Source of the DNA: Acidimicrobiaceae bacterium
Lineage (GTDB): Bacteria > Actinomycetota > Acidimicrobiia > Acidimicrobiales > RAAP-2
Assembly: GCA_003162475.1 (NCBI GenBank)
Contig: PMOI01000017.1
Location: forward strand, 124,001-188,000
Direction: 5' to 3'
DNA length: 64,000 bases
Below the pieces are notes generated by a model. That model did no database searches and was not told the DNA's origin. It saw only the letters and a program-made list of their open reading frames with translations. The position numbers were made by a program, and so were the translations under genes. Each line of letters opens with the position of its first letter. Position 1 is the first letter of the stretch. Of this stretch, positions 1 through 8,266 are shown piece by piece.

Positions 1-1009
1 CCATGAACCACGCAAACTCTTGGCACCGTCCGCCCGACCCCGCGCCGCGAACTCTCACGGTCACTTCGCCGACTCCGAGTATCGCCACCGCGTCGTTCGA
101 CGAGGCCTCCGCTCGAAGTACCTCGGCCCAGCGAGCACTCACGTCCGAGACCTCACCGTGCACCTGGCTGCCCATGTCGACGACCCGGTAGCCGCGGAGC
201 CGAGTCTCGGCCACCGCGGCTTCGAGCATCATCGAGGGTTGCGCCACGACGGCGTTCTCGTGGTGTGCGGTGGGTGCCGTCTTCGCCGAGGCCCGGTTCA
301 GCGATGCCTCCAAGACGAGTTGGCCCAGCGGCGTCGCGTCGAGACCAACGCGCTTGAGCAGTGCCATCACCTCGTCACGGGTGGGCTGATAGTCGTAGGT
401 CATTCCTGACGCCACCCACGCAGGGCCCGAGATCACGTTGTCGACCATGATGAGGCTCTGCGACCGGGCGGTGCGAACGTGACGAAGGACTCCGCCGCCC
501 GCGATCGCCGAAGTCGACGCGCGAAGTTTATTGAGGGTCGTGATGTCAACACCCGAGGTGATCGCCGCGTCCCAGACGCCGCGAAGGTCGCCTAGCGTCA
601 TCGGCCTCTCGGGAACGACGCAGAGGCTCGACGCACCACCCGACAACAGGAAGAGGGTGGCGCCAGCGAGCGTCGGCCCGTCGAGGAAGGCCACCAGCGT
701 CGCGCCGGCGTTCAGACTTCGCTCACCGGGAATCGGGTGCTCGCCCACGACGACGTCGGGCGTTCGAGGACGCGCTCTCGCGCTCGCCTCGTCGCAGATA
801 GTGAGCCGGCGGCGAAGTCGCTCGCCCAGTACGGACGAAGCGGCGTCAGCCATCTCTCGCGATGCCTTTCCGATAGCGACGACGTCGACGGAGATGCTCG
901 GATCCAGCAGTCCCGACGCCTCGAGTTGCTTCGTCGTGAGCGTCACCAGATCCAGCTCGTGCAACCACTGGGCGCTAATGGCGTGAGCGTCATTGGTCAG
1001 TCTCGACAT
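1..1009 (-). CDS. Glycerate 2-kinase, MOFRL family (partial, C-terminus off the left edge)
   Basis: Translating the minus strand gives an open frame to base 1 with the order of a DUF4147/MOFRL glycerate kinase: VVAIGKAS near the N-terminus, VGEHPIPGERSL, the glycine-rich LFLLSGGASSL, LNKLRAS, and at the edge GSGGRCQEFA, matching the MOFRL signature GGRNQE. The family phosphorylates glycerate to 2-phosphoglycerate in the cytoplasm. The 3' end is outside the window. The frame is open upstream to a stop near 1105, but the first usual start codons are GTG/ATG at 1012/1009; I chose ATG 1009, though residues encoded just upstream could be part of the protein from a rarer start. Family is fairly certain; the exact substrate is inferred. 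Confidence 0.8.
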   Translation of the reverse strand, partial: MSRLTNDAHAISAQWLHELDLVTLTTKQLEASGLLDPSISVDVVAIGKASREMADAASSVLGERLRRRLTICDEASARARPRTPDVVVGEHPIPGERSLNAGATLVAFLDGPTLAGATLFLLSGGASSLCVVPERPMTLGDLRGVWDAAITSGVDITTLNKLRASTSAIAGGGVLRHVRTARSQSLIMVDNVISGPAWVASGMTYDYQPTRDEVMALLKRVGLDATPLGQLVLEASLNRASAKTAPTAHHENAVVAQPSMMLEAAVAETRLRGYRVVDMGSQVHGEVSDVSARWAEVLRAEASSNDAVAILGVGEVTVRVRGAGSGGRCQEFAWFM

Positions 1010-1152
1010 CACCAACGTCGCCGCACTTTCTTCGCGCCAGTACTGGCGTATCTGCTCGATCGAAGGGAAACCCGCATCGCTCCATCTTGACCGAGATCAC
1101 TTGAGCAACGTCTCGCAACGGCGTTAGTCTGAGAACTCAGATTGGAGTTTCC

Positions 1153-1437
1153 ATGGCGCCTACTTCCGAGCCCGTGCACCTCAGCAATCATCACCGCACG
1201 ACCCTCGCCAAGATCTTTCAACATCCGGTGAGCCACAACCTCGAATGGAAGGACGTGCTCTCACTCATGGGAGCCGTGGGCACCGTCGAGGAGAAGCACG
1301 ACGGCAAGTTCACGATGGTCTTGGGTGACGAAACCGAGACACTCGAGCGGCCTCGCCACAAGGAAGTCAACGCTCAAGAGGTCCTCGACCTACGAAGGAT
1401 GTTCACGAGTGCCGGCTTCGGACCCAAGGCCAACTAG
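1153..1437 (+). CDS. Conserved actinobacterial hypothetical protein (94 aa)
   Basis: Small soluble protein with the pattern HPVSHNLEWKDVLSLM followed by GTVEEKHDGKFTMVLG and LRRMFTSAGF. I recognise this as a widespread actinobacterial hypothetical family; its compact shape resembles HicA-like double-stranded-RNA-binding folds, but no antitoxin gene is adjacent, so toxin function is not claimed. ATG 1153 has a GGAG at 1144-1147 with 5 nt spacing. Upstream is an inverted repeat CTGAG-aa-CTCAG (1130-1141), which could be a regulatory site or part of the leader. It is divergent from the glycerate kinase gene. Function unknown. Confidence 0.75.
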   Translation: MAPTSEPVHLSNHHRTTLAKIFQHPVSHNLEWKDVLSLMGAVGTVEEKHDGKFTMVLGDETETLERPRHKEVNAQEVLDLRRMFTSAGFGPKAN

Positions 1438-1586
1438 TCGTCGGCTTCGATAGGCAGTGACGAAAGTACTTGACGATAAGCGACGTCGAAGAATGCGTTA
1501 AGAATCTCCCCCGCGACGCCTGGTGCGCTTGCAAAGGGTCGTGGGGTGGCGTAGTACTTAAGGAGGCAGCAAACGAGAGGTCACCA

Positions 1587-1862
1587 ATGCCCTATCACTT
1601 CCAGCAACACTCCGGCGTGGGTTGGGGGCGAGGACTGCTCGCGTTTTTGTTCGTGCTTCTCGTCCTGGCCGCCGTCGCGTGGTTCGCGGTAGCGTTTTCA
1701 CGCCAGTCGGGTCGGATGCATCACGGACTCGCGCACGCGAACGTCGCACCGTCGACCCCGCATTCGGAGGCCCTGAAGATTCTGAACGAGCGATTCGCGA
1801 GAGGCGAGATCGACGCTGACGAGTTCACGCAACGTCGCGACCTGTTACAGAGTTCGCCCTAA
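1587..1862 (+). CDS. Small SHOCT-domain membrane protein (91 aa)
   Basis: After a short polar N-terminus there is one transmembrane segment (about residues 15-35, LLAFLFVLLVLAAVAWFAV), a linker, and a C-terminal SHOCT motif (ALKILNERFARGEIDADEF) in the last 30 residues. SHOCT is a short helical oligomerisation motif found at ends of many bacterial proteins. The frame is open from 1470, but ATG 1587 has a GAGAGG Shine-Dalgarno at 1575-1580 and begins just before the membrane helix, so the longer reading is rejected. The 149 bp before it hold no gene; a possible TTGACG (-35 like) lies near 1472. Confidence 0.75.
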   Translation: MPYHFQQHSGVGWGRGLLAFLFVLLVLAAVAWFAVAFSRQSGRMHHGLAHANVAPSTPHSEALKILNERFARGEIDADEFTQRRDLLQSSP

Positions 1863-1893
1863 AAGAGCCGCTGATCAGCGTTTGAGACGTCGA

Positions 1894-2829
1894 CTACCAG
1901 GACTTGGGTAACACGGCGGCGATGGCCTGGGCGATAAGCGCGTAACCGGCGTCGTTGGGGTGGTCATCTGGTCCGAACGGCGGCCCGTAACACTCCCACG
2001 TCAATTGGCACGCTTGGTAGACGTTCTGCGGAATAGCGCCCACGTTCGCGATCGACACGCGCGTGTTGTCGTCGGACTTAAATAATGCCGGCACGTTCGC
2101 CACCGCTACGCCGGACTTGCTGAATGCTTGAGCGAGGGCTGCGTTCATCCGATCCATCGCCGCGAGCGAGGCGGTCGCGTTGCTCGGACCCGCGCCCCCC
2201 AGGAGGTAGTCGGCGAGGAAGGGGTCCTCGAACTCGAGCCCGACGAAGCGCACGTGTGGTCCAGCCGCGTCCTTCAGTTCCTTCACGATCTTGGGCATGT
2301 CGATTTGGACGGCGGCGATCGCTTCGTTCGCGCACGTTTCGTTCACCGGAACAGCTGAGAGACAACTGCGGATGTCGTTAAAGCCGAGGTCAATGCTGAC
2401 GAGACCGGCCACGCTCTTGTGGTCTCTTAGGTACTTGACGGATTGGGTCATCTGCGTCTCTGGAGCCTTGTAGCACTTGTTTATCGGGGTCGGGCCGAGA
2501 ATGGTCTGGACGGTTTCGCCGGGACAACCAACCTGGACGAGCGTGAGTGATACGCCCTTGATGTTCTCGACCTCCAAGAGATCGTTGGCGTAGCCGGTGT
2601 TGGTACGCCGTCCGTTGTGGTTCACGATGCCGGTCGGTTGAAAACCGAGCGACGACGAGGCACCGACGTCGAGGTAGAAAGCGGAGAACTTCGTGCCCGG
2701 GGCCGTGGTAGTAGTTCCCGACGCGGCACTCGCCTTTTGGGCCGAGAGCGAACGTTGCACGAGGTAGACGCCGGCCACCATGGCCGCGATGACCACCATG
2801 ACGCCCAGGTACCTAACTCTTCGATGCAT
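1894..2829 (-). CDS. Membrane-anchored or secreted SGNH/GDSL hydrolase (311 aa)
   Basis: The N-terminus has a positive stretch and one hydrophobic segment (about residues 8-24), acting as signal anchor or signal peptide. SGNH blocks are visible: block I as DVGASSSLGFQP with the nucleophilic Ser in place of GDS, the GFND block III, and block V near the C-terminus as DDHPNDAGY supplying Asp and His. These enzymes are esterases or lipases; substrate unknown. ATG 2829 is chosen over an upstream in-frame start at 2913 because a GAGGA lies 5-6 nt before it. The region up to 3111 has no gene; it holds a perfect hairpin ACTGCTC-attc-GAGCAGT (2905-2922) and a TATAAT on the minus strand at 2937-2942, which together suggest a promoter and structured leader for this gene. 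Confidence 0.78.
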   Translation of the reverse strand: MHRRVRYLGVMVVIAAMVAGVYLVQRSLSAQKASAASGTTTTAPGTKFSAFYLDVGASSSLGFQPTGIVNHNGRRTNTGYANDLLEVENIKGVSLTLVQVGCPGETVQTILGPTPINKCYKAPETQMTQSVKYLRDHKSVAGLVSIDLGFNDIRSCLSAVPVNETCANEAIAAVQIDMPKIVKELKDAAGPHVRFVGLEFEDPFLADYLLGGAGPSNATASLAAMDRMNAALAQAFSKSGVAVANVPALFKSDDNTRVSIANVGAIPQNVYQACQLTWECYGPPFGPDDHPNDAGYALIAQAIAAVLPKSW

Positions 2830-3111
2830 GAACTTCCTCGGGGTCTTTACTCGTCGTTGCACGCCGACACGCCCTATCTTCGCCAAACGACACGGGGGCG
2901 GACAACTGCTCATTCGAGCAGTAGCGATTTCCTTGAATTATAAGGCAAAGTCGCGAGCCCCCTGCTCGAGAGACGCGTCGAACGAGCCAGCGCAACACTC
3001 GTGACCGGAGAAACTCAGACCATTACCAGAGTGTCACTTTCTCCAACGCGTCAATCATCGAAGAGGGTCGGCGACGTCAACCACCGTCCCCTTCGATGAG
3101 GAGTGGAGTAC

Positions 3112-4308
3112 CTAGGTCCACGCAACCATGTCGAGGTAACCGGCGTCCAGCGTGAACTGCACCGACTTGACGGTGACCGCGGCGGGAAGTTGGAAGAGCA
3201 CGCATCCCGCGGAGGTATCCCCGACGGGAACTTGAAACTCGCCGTAGTTGAAGTTCGTGCACTGCGACGCGGTACCAAAATCGGCCTTGTACGTCACGCC
3301 GTCGCTGCCCGTCACTGTCATGGCCAAGTTGGCGTTACCGGCGACCTCTCCGTTGGCGGGGTCAGAGTTCGAAAGACTCGCCTGGATTGCGACGAAGCGG
3401 TAGCCGGCGTCGGGCAGACCCGAACCCGTCCCCGCGGTGGCCGGATCAATGATCTGCGAAACGGTGACCGACATCGTGTTGCCGTAAAAATCGTGGACGA
3501 TCTGAGGCGAGCCAATCGCTACTGGTGTGGACGTCGACGTCGCGGGACCATTGATCAACTGGGGGAGATTGAGGTCGGCGCGAATTTTCGCGTCGGTGAC
3601 TGTGACGATGTTGCTGTCAGTATCCAACGTTGCGTAATAAAGGGACACGCTCGAGGTGGACCCCGCGCCAGTAGGGGCCAAGGTGTCGATTTCGGTGGTC
3701 GTCATTTCAGCGATAAACGCCGTGACGTCAGCCTGGGCGACGGCAGGCCACTTGTCCTTGGCCAGCGTGGCTATGTAGGTGGTGTACGAGGCCTTCAGGC
3801 TTGCGAGAGCGGCATCAATCTGCGCCTGGGTTGAGGTAGAGGTTAAGGCAGTGAGGGCGGCACCGGCTGCGGCCAGCGACGTCTCCCACGTTGTCGTCGC
3901 CGCGAGGTAGTCGGCGCCCGCAGTCTTGACCGAAAGAGCGATTGTCACCTTGTTCGACGAAGTTGAGTTCGGACTCGCCCCCGACGCGTTCTTCGCGACG
4001 ACCGTGAACGTATACGACGAACCAGCCGTCAGGCCCTTCACGACGCAACTCCTCGACGCCGTCGCACAGGACCGACTCGAAGGGTGTGACGTGACGACGT
4101 AGCTCTTCACGGGCGAGCTGCCACTGGACGCGGGAGGAGACCAGCTGACGTGGGCGGCGTTCGTCTCCGCGCTCGCGTGTACCGATCTCGGCGCCGTGGG
4201 ACGCGGTGACGACGCGCCGGCCACACTCGCCGGTAACGTCGCTGCGATTGTCAGCGCCACCAGCGCCGCGCTCGCGAATAGTCCGTGACGCCCATAGTTT
4301 CTTTTCAT
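3112..4308 (-). CDS. Secreted fibronectin type III protein with C-terminal DUF4352-like domain (398 aa)
   Basis: A signal peptide spans roughly residues 1-32 (LFASAALVALTIAATLPAS, cleavage near VAGASS). It is followed by one Fn3 domain (about 35-125: APRSVHASAETNAAHVSW, GLTAGSSYTFTVVAKN), a helical Ala/Thr-rich middle, and a C-terminal beta domain (about 280-398) of the type that senses or binds at the cell surface (YRFVAIQASLSNSD, GYLDMVAWT). Cys pairs occur in the Fn3 and C-terminal parts. ATG 4308 has a GAGGA 8 nt upstream; the frame continues to 4374 without a ribosome site. Probably an extracellular binding protein; ligand unknown. Confidence 0.7.
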   Translation of the reverse strand: MKRNYGRHGLFASAALVALTIAATLPASVAGASSPRPTAPRSVHASAETNAAHVSWSPPASSGSSPVKSYVVTSHPSSRSCATASRSCVVKGLTAGSSYTFTVVAKNASGASPNSTSSNKVTIALSVKTAGADYLAATTTWETSLAAAGAALTALTSTSTQAQIDAALASLKASYTTYIATLAKDKWPAVAQADVTAFIAEMTTTEIDTLAPTGAGSTSSVSLYYATLDTDSNIVTVTDAKIRADLNLPQLINGPATSTSTPVAIGSPQIVHDFYGNTMSVTVSQIIDPATAGTGSGLPDAGYRFVAIQASLSNSDPANGEVAGNANLAMTVTGSDGVTYKADFGTASQCTNFNYGEFQVPVGDTSAGCVLFQLPAAVTVKSVQFTLDAGYLDMVAWT

Positions 4309-4416
4309 AGATTGAGTCCTCTTCTCCGTCACCAGGGTATCGACTCTTTGCGGAGCCCGGAAATTTTTCCCCAATCACGTCGTTACCAATATGTAGGCTC
4401 TCAGCGAGGAGGCACC

Positions 4417-4797
4417 GTGGCGAGCGAACATTGGAAGTTGGAACCCGACGAGCACGATTTTCCGGCCGCGAGCACGTACCTCAGTCTGATATGTGAACCT
4501 GCGTTGGCGCAGAACCTCGTCGCGCTCCTCCAAGGGACGACCTCGTTGATCTACCAAGCGAAGGATCTCCTACGCGCGAGCGGACTCGCGCTCCTCGATA
4601 AGAACAACGCCCACGTCGCGAAAGACCTCGACCAGGTCAGACGTGGTCACAAACTCTCACCGATCCTGCTCATTCGCGGGAACTTCACGGAGAACCGCTC
4701 GCTCGTCGTCGCCGACGGATACCACCGAATCTGCGCGAGCTACTGGATTAACGAGGACACACCGATTCCATGTCGCGTCGTCGACGCACCGAACTAA
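4417..4797 (+). CDS. Conserved hypothetical protein with ParB/sulfiredoxin-like fold motif (126 aa)
   Basis: Cytoplasmic protein beginning ASEHWKLEPDEHDFPAA, with a helical middle (AKDLLRASGLALL) and a C-terminal stretch KLSPILLIRG...LVVADGYHRICA that resembles the ParB/Srx nuclease-like fold (a position near the GERR/DGHHR box). Small members of this group are common in actinobacteria with no known role. GTG 4417 is preceded by GAGGAGG at 4405-4412, an excellent ribosome site, so the earlier frame opening at 4285 is not used. It is divergent from the Fn3 gene, sharing about 108 bp. Confidence 0.72.
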   Translation: MASEHWKLEPDEHDFPAASTYLSLICEPALAQNLVALLQGTTSLIYQAKDLLRASGLALLDKNNAHVAKDLDQVRRGHKLSPILLIRGNFTENRSLVVADGYHRICASYWINEDTPIPCRVVDAPN

Positions 4798-4880
4798 AAA
4801 TTCACCTCAACCGGTACGTCCGATCCCGTCGATCCGCAACAGTTCCGTCACCCCAATCGAGACGCGTTTACACTGAACCC

Positions 4881-5285
4881 GTGCGTCGATTCATTCCACT
4901 CTCCTTCGTGGCGGCTCTCGTGATCTTGGCGGGACTCACCACCGGGCTCTCGATCGCTCAGTCCAGTGCGTCAACGACGTCAGTGACGATGGCGCTCAGC
5001 TGCTCGAGCAAGGTGGGTGCGAAACCCACGTCCTACGTACTCTTCTGTGCTGACGACAACGCGACACTCGCCTCTCTCACGTGGACCGACTGGGGCGACG
5101 CCACGGCGTACGCGACAGGTGTCGCCAAGTGGAACGACTGCACGCCGACGTGCGTCGATGGCAAGTGGAAGCAACTGCCCGTCACGGTCTGGGCGTGGCG
5201 CGTAGAGAACGGACAGTACACACGTCTCTCGAGTAGCGACGCGAAGCTGCTCTCGACGATCACTCTTGCGAAGTATCCCGGCTAA
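4881..5285 (+). CDS. Small secreted Cys-rich protein (134 aa)
   Basis: N-terminal signal peptide (RRFIPLSFVAALVILAGL, cleavage near residue 30) followed by a compact domain with four Cys: LSCSS, LFCADDN, and NDCTPTC, with SLTWTDWGDATAYATG between. This Cys/Trp arrangement recurs in many secreted actinobacterial proteins of unknown function; two disulfides are likely. No Shine-Dalgarno is present; a -10-like TACACT (4869-4874) ends 6 nt before GTG 4881, indicating a leaderless transcript. The in-frame ATG at 4770 would overlap the previous gene and bury the signal peptide. Confidence 0.72.
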   Translation: MRRFIPLSFVAALVILAGLTTGLSIAQSSASTTSVTMALSCSSKVGAKPTSYVLFCADDNATLASLTWTDWGDATAYATGVAKWNDCTPTCVDGKWKQLPVTVWAWRVENGQYTRLSSSDAKLLSTITLAKYPG

Positions 5286-5437
5286 CACTCGTCGCGCCGC
5301 GAAGAAGCGCGCAGCGGTGCACTGAAATTGTCCTCGTCTCATTCGTATACTGAAGGGCGAACGACGCGCCGTCGGCCACGCATTCTTCGATAAAAGTACG
5401 TGTCCACCGTCGACGTCTCGAAACTGGAGCTTGGCCG

Positions 5438-6883
5438 ATGAAGTTTCTACGCACCGCCGTCGTGATTGGCGCGTTACTGACGCTCACGACGGTGGTACCC
5501 GCCTCCGCCAGTCCCGCACCCTCGTGGCAGAACGCCAAACGGGCCGCGCTTCCCAAGGGTGCACAAGGACTACCCCAGGGCTACCTCCCGACGCTCTCGT
5601 GCGTGTCACCGGGCAACTGCGAGGCCGGCGGCGCCTACGCCGTCGGTGGTGGCGTGCAGGGCTTCATCCTCAACGAGACGAACGGCGCGTGGACCGCACC
5701 CGTCATCTTGAAGGCTTCGAGCGACACCGCGAAGGGCACCGGCGTGACGATCTACGGACTGTCGTGCGGTGCGCGGGAAAACTGCGCCGCCGTGGGTAGC
5801 TACAACGACCGCAGCGGCAACGTTCAATCGTTCGTCGCCAACGAAGTTCGTGGGAAGTGGTCAGTCGCGACAAAGGTGAAGCTCCCGGCGAACGCCCTCA
5901 AGTCGGGTCAAAACGCTCTCCTTCGAAGCGTCAGCTGCGCGTCGCTCGGCAACTGCAGCGCAGTGGGCGACTACCAAGACAACACCTCCGTCACCCCACG
6001 AACCGTGGGATTCGTCATGAGCGAGGTGAACGGCACGTGGCGTAGCGCACGCGAGTTCACCACGGCCTCGAGGCCCAACGTCAATCCCTTCGTCGCGATG
6101 AACCAAATTGCCTGTTCGTCGAGTGCCAACTGCGTAGCGGTGGGTTCCTTCGTCGACGCGGACAACGTGACCCAGGCACTCGTCGTCAGCGAAGTGCGCG
6201 GCGCGTGGTCGCGCGGCGTCTCGCTCCCCCTTCCCGCTAATGCCAGCGTGTACGCGGGCGCCGACGTGAGTGAAGTGACCTGCGTCAAGCGGTCGACCTG
6301 CACGGTGCTCGGCACGTACAACGCCAGCAACGGCGCCGTCGAAGGCATGAGCGCTGTTGAGAACGCTGGCGTGTCGAGCCGGGCGACGGAACTCACGATG
6401 CCCGCCAACGCCGGCGTCGACCCTCGGGTCTTTCTCTACGGCTTCAACGGTGTGGCCTGCGCTTCCGATGGTAACTGCAGTGTGGGCGGACAGTACCTCG
6501 ACAGCGCGGGGAACTATGAAGGCTTCCTCGAAAGTGAAGTGGCCGGCACGTGGACGAACGCCGTCGAGCTCTCCCTTCCCAGCGGCGCCACGTCCGCCGG
6601 CAAGAATGGCGGCGTCATCGCGCTCACCTGTCCGAGCGTCGGCAACTGTCGCGCCGGCGCCGCGTACCTCGACGGCGCGGGCAACTACCAAGCGCTCGTC
6701 ATCGCCCAAGCAGACGGCGCGTGGCAGACGGGTCAGAAGGTCGTCCTCCCGGGCAGCGCCACGTCGGTCGGTGTCGACGGGGGTATCTACTCACTGGTGT
6801 GTCTGACGACGAGTTCATGCACCGGGAGCGGTAGTTTCCTCTCGACCGCGACAACCTACGAGGGCTTCACGATCGCCAGTTAG
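5438..6883 (+). CDS. Secreted CX5C-repeat protein, beta-propeller-like (481 aa)
   Basis: Signal peptide (residues 1-25, ending ASASPAPS). The rest is eight repeats of about 50-60 residues, each with a CX5C turn followed by a small-residue strand: CVSPGNC, CGARENC, CASLGNC, CSSSANC, CVKRSTC, CASDGNC, CPSVGNC, CLTTSSC. Between them are motifs such as GFVMSEVNGTW and VQSFVANEVRGKW. Eight regular repeats fit a beta-propeller or solenoid; the Cys pairs probably close each blade. ATG 5438 has GGAG about 9 nt upstream. Probably an exported binding protein; function unknown. The 220 bp after it hold no gene I can support. Confidence 0.75.
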   Translation: MKFLRTAVVIGALLTLTTVVPASASPAPSWQNAKRAALPKGAQGLPQGYLPTLSCVSPGNCEAGGAYAVGGGVQGFILNETNGAWTAPVILKASSDTAKGTGVTIYGLSCGARENCAAVGSYNDRSGNVQSFVANEVRGKWSVATKVKLPANALKSGQNALLRSVSCASLGNCSAVGDYQDNTSVTPRTVGFVMSEVNGTWRSAREFTTASRPNVNPFVAMNQIACSSSANCVAVGSFVDADNVTQALVVSEVRGAWSRGVSLPLPANASVYAGADVSEVTCVKRSTCTVLGTYNASNGAVEGMSAVENAGVSSRATELTMPANAGVDPRVFLYGFNGVACASDGNCSVGGQYLDSAGNYEGFLESEVAGTWTNAVELSLPSGATSAGKNGGVIALTCPSVGNCRAGAAYLDGAGNYQALVIAQADGAWQTGQKVVLPGSATSVGVDGGIYSLVCLTTSSCTGSGSFLSTATTYEGFTIAS

Positions 6884-7104
6884 GGCGTAACTCGCCTTGA
6901 ATTGGGGCGACGACGCGCGGCGTTCCAACCAGATTTCCCAATACTTTCAAGGTTTCATCTACTGACCATCTTGACGTACCCGGCCTTTCACCTTGCGGTA
7001 ACCCTGCCTTTTTACGTTGTCGGTGTGGCACGCCGACGAACTCAAAGTCCCCTTGATGGCTTCGGGCGTGCCGCACCTCGATATCACCTCGCGTTGGCTT
7101 CTTC

Positions 7105-7806
7105 GTGACCGCCACGGTTGACTTTCAAGGCCGCAACGTCATCCTCATCGTCGAGGACGAAGAGAGTTACCAAGACGCCCTCAACGTGGGCCTGAGCGTG
7201 GAGGGTTTCGTCGTCGTCGGCGCGACCAATATCGCCGAGGCTCGAGCGCTCCTCGCCTCCACTAAGCCCGATTTAGTACTCCTCGACGTGATGCTGCCCG
7301 ATGGCTCGGGCATTGACTACTGCCGCGAGCTCCACGACACCACCCACATCCCCGTCATCATGGTGACCGCACGCTCGAGCGAAGTCGACGTCGTGCTCGG
7401 TCTCGAGATCGGCGCCGCCGACTACGTCACCAAGCCCTACCGCCTGCGCGAGTTGGTCGCCCGGATCCGCGCGGTGCTGCGCCGACCGATCATCACCAAT
7501 GACGACGAGGTCGTCAACTTCGGAGATCTGCACATCGACTTCGTGCGACGCACGGTGACGCGACGAGCCACTGAGGTCGAACTCAGCCGCAAGGAGTTCG
7601 ATCTGCTCGCTCTCTTCGCGACGCACCTCGGCCAGGTCGTCACGCGCGAAGTATGTCTCGACACCCTCTGGTGGGGCCTGGAACTCTCCGACACGCGAAC
7701 ACTCGACACTCACGTGAAGCGTCTTCGTCAAAAGATCGAGGACGATCCCGCGAATCCCCGTCACCTCATCACCATTCGCGGCGTAGGCTTTCGACTGGAC
7801 CCGTAG
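7105..7806 (+). CDS. OmpR/PhoB-family response regulator (RegX3-like, orphan)
   Basis: Receiver domain (about residues 12-125) with the acidic pair VEDEES, phospho-acceptor Asp in LVLLDVMLPDGSG, Thr in MVTARS and Lys in YVTKPY, followed by a winged-helix DNA-binding domain (about 135-232) ending IRGVGFRLDP. The sequence ILIVEDEESYQDAL resembles phosphate-responsive RegX3. No sensor kinase gene is adjacent on either side, so the partner must be elsewhere. GTG 7105 is the first start giving a full receiver domain; there is no clear ribosome site, and its transcript may be leaderless. Confidence 0.88.
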   Translation: MTATVDFQGRNVILIVEDEESYQDALNVGLSVEGFVVVGATNIAEARALLASTKPDLVLLDVMLPDGSGIDYCRELHDTTHIPVIMVTARSSEVDVVLGLEIGAADYVTKPYRLRELVARIRAVLRRPIITNDDEVVNFGDLHIDFVRRTVTRRATEVELSRKEFDLLALFATHLGQVVTREVCLDTLWWGLELSDTRTLDTHVKRLRQKIEDDPANPRHLITIRGVGFRLDP

Positions 7807-7816
7807 TCTTAACTAC

Positions 7817-8263
7817 GTGCAGAAAAACGACGTAGTCACCGACTTCACCCTCCTCGACCAGGAGGGGAATCCCCGCACACTCTCCACGATGTTGCTGGAC
7901 GGACCGGTGGTCTTGTTCTTCTACCCCGCGGCGTTGAGCCCCGGCTGCACCAAAGAGTCCTGTCACTTTCGTGATCTGAAGGGTGAGTTCGACCAGCTCG
8001 GCGCTCAACCCGTGGGTATCTCCATGGACTCGGCCGAACGTCAAGCCGAGTTCGCCCAGAGGAACAGTTTCGACTACCCCCTCTTAGCCGACGTCGACGG
8101 CGCGGTCGCCCATCAGTTCGGCGTGAAACGCTCCTTGAACTTCTTGAAGGTGAAGCGCGCGTCGTTCGTGATCGGCCAAGACCAACGAGTGCGTGAGATC
8201 ATCACGAGTGAGGTGAGCATGAACGCCCACGCGGACCGCGCCCTGGCGGCCCTGCGCGCGTAA
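7817..8263 (+). CDS. bcp: Thioredoxin-dependent peroxiredoxin, BCP/PrxQ type
   Basis: 148 aa, usual for bacterioferritin-comigratory protein. The active site reads SPGCTKESC, with peroxidatic Cys44 and resolving Cys49 five residues later, the atypical 2-Cys PrxQ arrangement; VVLFFYP precedes it. It reduces hydrogen peroxide and organic peroxides in the cytoplasm using thioredoxin, matching the trxA/trxB genes at 35-36 kb. It starts 10 bp after the response regulator gene, yet has its own -10-like TAGTCT (7804-7809) ending 7 nt before GTG 7817, so it may also be transcribed as a leaderless mRNA. Confidence 0.88.
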   Translation: MQKNDVVTDFTLLDQEGNPRTLSTMLLDGPVVLFFYPAALSPGCTKESCHFRDLKGEFDQLGAQPVGISMDSAERQAEFAQRNSFDYPLLADVDGAVAHQFGVKRSLNFLKVKRASFVIGQDQRVREIITSEVSMNAHADRALAALRA

Positions 8264-8266
8264 CGA

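Noticed and set aside
1153..1437. HicA toxin call for the 94-aa protein
   Set aside because: Only a loose resemblance; no adjacent HicB-like antitoxin and the family is broadly conserved as a single gene.
5861..6709. 282-codon minus-strand frame opposite the CX5C protein
   Set aside because: Complementary shadow; composition (Ala/Val/Arg/His) is typical of antisense frames in repeated GC-rich genes.
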